This document shows, in pieces, positions 41,540-46,278 of a DNA stretch of 46,278 nucleotides; the first letter of the stretch is position 1, and every line of letters begins with the position of its first letter. The notes under the pieces are model-generated. The model was not told the origin of the DNA. It made no database searches and was given only the letters and a program-made list of their open reading frames with translations. Made by a program: the position numbers and the translations under genes. Source of the stretch: Diplocarpon mali (lineage: Eukaryota; Ascomycota; Leotiomycetes; Helotiales; Drepanopezizaceae); NCBI GenBank assembly GCA_024741835.1, contig JAENRP010000073.1, forward strand, positions 123,985 through 170,262, written 5' to 3'.

Positions 41540-43152
41540 AAGACTCGCAGGTGCTTTCTACACGTGAGGCGCTTGAGCAGGCTCCGGTTACTTGCACAAT
41601 CGTCTATAACCGATGGGATATCGGTGCTGGGGGCTGGGGGCATGTCTTCTCTGAACCGGCTAGATGGACTGGGTCATGGATAACGTTACGATGATAACCC
41701 TTCGAGTTCAACGCCGCTCTACTCATTTGGAATATTCCGCTGAACGTTGTATGTGTGGGTTGGTGTTTCTCCTTGTGTTCTGAGAAGCAATGCGGGACTT
41801 TTCTTTCCATCCCTGCTCACATTTGATTTTACATCCGCAGACAAGTGTCGTTCGTCATAAATAAATTGCTGAGAAATTTCCAGATCTTTCCTGGACGAAG
41901 TTTTATTTTGTAGCATATATCTATAACGTTCATGTCCTAACTTAACATGGGTGCTGTGATCGCTTCATGACCTCGGACTTCCCAACAAGGCCTTTTCCTT
42001 TAGCGGTCGAATGGCAAATCAGAAAGATTAGTGAGCTGCTAAACCACACCATGAGCCCAAAAATTTCAGGCGCATCTCGAACCTACCGGCTGTCATCCTC
42101 ACTATAGGCTGCTGAGGGAGGTCCAGTTCCCTAGTACCCAACCGAGTCCGTGAAAATGCTTGGGTCGGATGTTGTTTTCACATCTTCTTCTATCCTCCTT
42201 GCAAGATTGATCTCTTGTCTTTTCCAAGCAAAAAGAGTAATGATCTGGCTATTGTCACAGGGGCGCTCAAACCAAATCGTGTAGGGAAGACCGACGGAGC
42301 CAGGGCTATATCGTCAGCGACTGGCTGGGTACAGTCTGCCCTTCCTCTGGTATAGTGCTCCCTTGTTGCAGCAAATCCGACTATAATTTCTGACTGTAAC
42401 TTGAATATGACCTCGATTTGGGCTCTATGTATTAGGGGATGTCGGGGCTAGCTAGTTGACGGGGTATAGAGAGCCGAAGATCGTTTACTTGCGTAGGTTG
42501 ATAATACTAGTGTCAACGGAAGCAAATGAAAGTTGAGAGGTCTAGATTTGTATTGCATTGGCGGAACTTGTATGATAGATACCTAGGTGTTGGTAACTCA
42601 GCTTGTTAGTGACGGAGGCTTTGGGAAGCCGGGTGGTTTAGTCGAGTGTCAAGTCATACATTGCTTATCCTGGCAATTGACTGGGTGTAGTTCTAAAATG
42701 CTTCAAGATCTTTGTTCCGTACCCCAGTCTCATAGCCCTTTGAACCCACTCAACCAAACTAAATCTGCGTGCTATTCGTGGTATTGAACACACGGGCTAG
42801 AGAGAAAGAAAGATATAGTTCTGTGTCAACAATAGCTAACCCTGACTGTAGCAGGGTAGGAACTTACTGTACAGGCCAAGCCTTTGAGTAGACTGCTGAA
42901 ATCACCAAGGACAAGTTCCGAGGTAGCAAAGGCAGCATCTCTTGTAGAAACAAATCCTATCAAACTTCTATTTTATTTCCGATTCCTCTTGATCGCTGAT
43001 GCAGGCGGTCTGCCAGACCCCGTCTGCTCGAGCAAACGTTGAAACGTGTACAGACACGTCTGCTACTCGTACTCGTATCTGTCCTCGAGAGCCATTTAAA
43101 CTTCGACAATCCTTCCCTGATCACCCTCCACCGGCCCACCCCCATAACCACA
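41540..43152. other. Intergenic region
   Basis: AT-richer non-coding DNA between calmodulin and the mannosidase. An AATAAA at 41860-41865, 321 nt past the calmodulin stop, could serve in 3'-end formation. No gene, repeat or structured RNA recognised. Confidence 0.55.
41860..41865 (+). terminator. Possible poly(A) signal of calmodulin
   Basis: AATAAA hexamer downstream of calmodulin. Fungal signals are loose, so this is only a candidate. Confidence 0.3.
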
Positions 43153-45036
43153 ATGCCAGTCGTCCGACGCTGGCGGGCTTTTGCCCTTGCAATTGTCTTT
43201 GTCACCACCTCCCTCTACTACCTTGCTCACTCGCGCAATATCTGGAATTATGGCTATACCCCCTACACCTCCCGCCACAGCTTTCTCCCGGACGGCCGCG
43301 TACACTGGAAGAAACTGCCTGAGCGATACCCCGTCACAGCATTCATTCCCCTCCCCACTGGAAAACCTCTCGAGATCCCGACGGTGCAAGCCCCGGCCCC
43401 AGTGGAGGATGCGAAGGCGAAGGAGGTGCGGATGCGGCGCAGGGACGCCGTGAAGGAGAGCTTCGTGCACAGCTGGACCGGGTACAAAGAGCACGCCTGG
43501 CTGCGGGATGAAGTCGCGCCGCTGTCAGGTAGGTCTCGCGATACGTTTGGGGGCTGGGCGGCTACTCTCGTGGACGCGCTGGATACGCTGTGGATTATGG
43601 GGTTGACAGAGGAATTTGCGACCGCCGTCAGAGCGGTGCAGGAGATTGACTTCTCCAGTACAGCTGCCCGAGATATCAACGTTTTCGAGACGACGATCAG
43701 GTATCTGGGGGGCTTCTTGGCGGCGTATGACATTAGTGGGGGGAAATACTCCGTGCTGTTGGCAAAGGCGGTTGAGGTGGGTGAGCTGTTGATGTGTTGT
43801 TTTGACACGCCGAACCGGATGCCGATTTCACGGTGGGACTGGCGGAGGTAAGCTGCTCTCTTGATGCTTTGGAACCGTGTTTCTGACCGAAGCAGATATA
43901 CCGAGGGCTTTGCCCAGAGAGCTCCAGCACGGATGCTGGTGTCCGAACTGGGCTCATTGAGTCTGGAGTTTACCAGACTGTCGCAACTGACCGGAGATCC
44001 AAAGTACTACGACGCTGTGCAGAGGATAGCAGACGAGCTTGAGAGAGCTCAAAATGGAACCAAACTTCCTGGGCTCTGGCCAGTCAGCATTAACGCCTCA
44101 AAGCCTTCGTTTGACCAGGACGCAATGTTCACCCTCGGAGGGATGTCCGACTCGCTCTACGAGTACTTTCCAAAACAATTCTTGATCCTCGGGGGCTTGC
44201 TATCCCAACCGAAAACCCTCTACGAGAATTTCATCGATGTCGCGAAACAACACATGTTTTTCCGCATCTACAATCCCCAAGACGCGAAACTCACATTCTC
44301 GGGCGATGTGCGCGTAAGCAAGGGCGATGTTACCATGCACCCGCGTGCCCAGCACCTGACTTGCTTCACCGGCGGTATGGTCGGCCTCGCCTCCAAGATT
44401 TTCACCCGCCCTTCAGAGCTCCAAGTCGCCGAAGAACTCACCCAAGGCTGCATATGGGCTTACGACAGCTCTGTGAATGGCATCATGCCGGAGGTCTTCA
44501 CGGTTCTCCCCTGTCCCAGGGATTTGGATTGCAAATGGGACGAGCAGACCTGGTACAAGGCGCTGAACCGAAATTCTCCTTTCAACCGCGTGACGACCGA
44601 GACGGAGAGGACTCTCAATGCACAGAGAGTCATGAGAGAAAGTCGACTGCCGCACGGCTTTACGACCATAGACGATCGGCGCTACATCCTGCGGCCCGAG
44701 GCCATCGAGTCCGTATTCATCATGTACCGGATCACGGGGAAACAGATCTATGCCGATGCCGCGTGGCGCATGTTCCAAGCCGTTGAGCGCATCTCGCGGA
44801 CGGATATCGCCGCCGCGGCGATAGCGGACGTGACGATTCCGTATGATCCTAAGAACAAGACGAACCGTAAGGAGGGCGGGAAGGAGAATGACGGGCAGAA
44901 AATGGACAGCATGGAGAGCTTCTGGTTGGCGGAGACGCTCAAGTACTTTTACCTGTGCTTTGAGGAGTGGGAGGTGGTTAGTCTGGATACGTGGGTGCTG
45001 AACACCGAGGCGCATCCGCTGCGGAGACCTGGGTGA
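43153..45036 (+). CDS. GH47 mannosyl-oligosaccharide 1,2-alpha-mannosidase (class I)
   Basis: Two exons, 43153-43847 and 43896-45036 (48-nt intron); 611 residues. A short basic cytoplasmic tail and a signal anchor (about 8-26, FALAIVFVTTSLYYLAH) predict a type II ER/Golgi protein. The GH47 barrel shows DTFGGWAATLVDALDTLWIMGL, FETTIRYLGG, YTEGFAQRAP near the splice join, HLTCFTGGMVGLA, LRPEAIESVFIMYRITG (498-512 region) and the terminal NTEAHPL with Thr602, which coordinates the Ca2+ in this family. C388 and C417 are spaced like the conserved disulfide of fungal enzymes. It trims alpha-1,2-mannose from Man9/Man8 N-glycans. The stem region (about 30-100) is Pro-rich. The Lys/Asn-rich segment at about 550-568 looks like a surface loop. 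Start at 43153 fits the anchor; the in-frame upstream extension lacks such character. Confidence 0.96.
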
Positions 45037-45066
45037 GGGAGTGGGCACCTGCGGAGAGAGGCAGCG

Positions 45067-45655
45067 ATGGATATACCCGTAGGCAAACAGGACTGCGAAT
45101 CGACAACTGCTCCCAAATCCGGGGTCGCTCTCGAGTCTCGGAGTGAGCCAGCAGGTCGATATCCCTCGCTGCGGCAAGTGCTTAGCCACCCCTCGCAATC
45201 CTCGAGCATATCGACCTGTGGATCTGGAGGCCCGCGCAAGAATCAGGGACGGTCAGGATCCCGAGGAGGTTTGTTGCAGGCATTATCGTACAGCTGCGAC
45301 CTCCTTTTGCTCGCAGATCGAGTTGGTCTAGTCTTCCACCTTGCTTCATACTCGCCTGCATGTGCCCCTATCCGACACCCCAAGACTGCCGCGCTCCAAG
45401 ACGAGGGAAATCGACCGCGAGATCCAACTCGACGGCAGGGAAGTATTTCGGCAGCATCGAGTCGCCCTCCCACGCTACCCGACCAGCTCTGCCCACGGAA
45501 GAGCCATACGCACCACTCTCTCCTCCCGGCGACACTTTACCCCCAGCTCGCGCGGAGCTCTGATGCTCGAGCGCACGTCGACGGGACCGCAGAGGTTTCC
45601 GGTGTATATCGCCGAGTCGCTCGCCCTCTGCGGGTGCGGGGAGCTCTTCTGGTAG
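45067..45655 (+). CDS. Candidate small Cys-rich protein (model uncertain)
   Basis: Proposed exons: 45067-45078, 45152-45325, 45401-45655 (introns 73 and 75 nt); 146 residues. Evidence: two neighbouring segments in the same frame look protein-like and are separated by one stop that a GTCTAG...CCAAG intron removes in phase. Segment one carries VDIPRCGKC, PVDLEARARIRDG and EEVCCRHYR; segment two carries TREIDREIQLDGREVF and ends LALCGCGELFW. The Cys pairs (CGKC, CC-RH, CGC) suggest a small zinc-binding fold. No family recognised. The first exon (ATG at 45067) is the weakest part: the donor GTAGGC and the acceptor near 45151 are plausible only. It lies 30 nt past the mannosidase stop, on the same strand, so it could instead be part of that gene's 3' UTR or a gene fragment. 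Confidence 0.33.
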
Positions 45656-45913
45656 TCCCAAGGAGAGATTGCCCTGCTGGGTTTTCTCGGGGCAGAGAGT
45701 TGGGGGGGGGGGGGCGGTTCTCTAGGCTACGGTCCCCTCTCGCCTCGCCCGCGTGCAGACTGGTGTTTCTCGACACTTGTGGGTGGAGCGGGTCTACGGT
45801 TCAGGACTGATATGGTATGTGAGGGGAATGATGGTGTCTGTAATAGTAGTAGTAATAGCAGTCTGTCGAGTCCGATCCCGTCTCGGGTCACTGAGTACTG
45901 GATGTAAAGTGTA

Positions 45914-46278
45914 TACTTGCTTGCACTTGCTTGCGCTTGTACTTACTTGTATTTGCACTTACTTGTACTTGCACTTACTTGTACTTGCACTTACTTGTAC
46001 TTGCACTTACTTGTACTTGCACTTACTTGTACTTGTACTTACTTGTACTTACTTGTACTTACTTGCACTAACTTGAACTTGCACTTATATTTATATTCAC
46101 TTACACTTATATTCACTTACACCTATACTTACTTATTTACACCGATACCTATACCTACTCCTACACCTACACCTAACCTACACTCATACCTATACTTATA
46201 CTGGCTTGTACTTACTTGCACTTGTGTTTATGTTTACTTGCACTTGTACTTGATTATTTACACTTATATTTATATTCA
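45914..46278. repeat. 16-bp ACTTACTTGTACTTGC minisatellite grading into degenerate AT-rich repeat
   Basis: From about 45914 to 46080 the unit ACTTACTTGTACTTGC repeats with small changes. From about 46080 it degrades to ACTTATATTTATATTCACTT-like repeats up to the window edge. The long Leu/Tyr/Cys-rich frame across it is only the translation of the repeat. It is not a TTAGGG telomere. Confidence 0.92.

Noticed and set aside
45753..46076. Leu/Cys/Tyr-rich membrane-like frame at the right end
   Set aside because: It is the translation of the ACTTGT/ACTTGC repeat.

Overview
The window is nuclear DNA of a filamentous ascomycete (Pezizomycotina). The genes have short GT-AG introns of about 45-110 nt. 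The families are typical of moulds: a Zn2Cys6 regulator, a PTH11/SAT4-type membrane protein, a DUF3112-type membrane protein, a FRE-type ferric reductase and a mould-type calmodulin. I cannot fix the genus from the sequence alone; a Eurotiomycete or related class is plausible. Most exon joins below were worked out by hand from splice sites, reading phase and family similarity.

Layout. 1-2.8 kb: no recognised gene. 2.8-3.9 kb (-): DJ-1/PfpI-family protein, divergent from a 2261-residue intronless coiled-coil protein (5.7-12.5 kb, +) that I cannot assign to a named family. 14.7-15.5 kb (+): small Frm2-type nitroreductase, convergent with a flavodoxin-less FAD/NADP(H) reductase (17.0-18.9 kb, -) whose start codon abuts a 12-bp minisatellite. 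20.3-24.2 kb: gene-poor stretch with a tandem hairpin-unit array, an LTR-like fragment and AT-rich relic DNA. 24.2-28.1 kb: DUF3112-type membrane protein (-) and Zn2Cys6 transcription factor (+), head to head over about 0.6 kb. 28.1-31.4 kb: mostly non-coding, with a possible Cys-rich remnant, a G-quadruplex motif and a 77-bp triplicate repeat. 31.4-32.8 kb (-): five-exon PTH11/SAT4-type seven-helix protein. 32.8-35.7 kb: intergenic, with a 106-bp solo-LTR-like element flanked by a 5-bp duplication. 35.7-38.2 kb (+): ferric reductase. 39.1-41.5 kb: Tlg2/syntaxin-16 SNARE (-) and calmodulin (+), head to head over 358 bp. 43.2-45.0 kb (+): GH47 alpha-1,2-mannosidase. 45.1-45.7 kb: candidate small Cys-rich gene. 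The right end is a 16-bp minisatellite grading into degenerate AT-rich repeat.

How the parts relate. Calmodulin, Tlg2 and GH47 mannosidase are housekeeping genes (calcium signalling, endosome-Golgi fusion, N-glycan trimming). The 20-35 kb part looks accessory: it is flanked by two related LTR-like pieces in opposite orientation, is rich in simple repeats, and holds a regulator and membrane proteins of expanded fungal families. No polyketide synthase, NRPS or terpene cyclase is present, so I do not call a secondary-metabolite cluster. I found no convincing tRNA, rRNA or CRISPR. The strongest candidates for something undescribed are the giant coiled-coil protein with recent internal duplications, the reductase with a CCGGGCC motif and an in-frame-open minisatellite at its start, and the hairpin-unit array.
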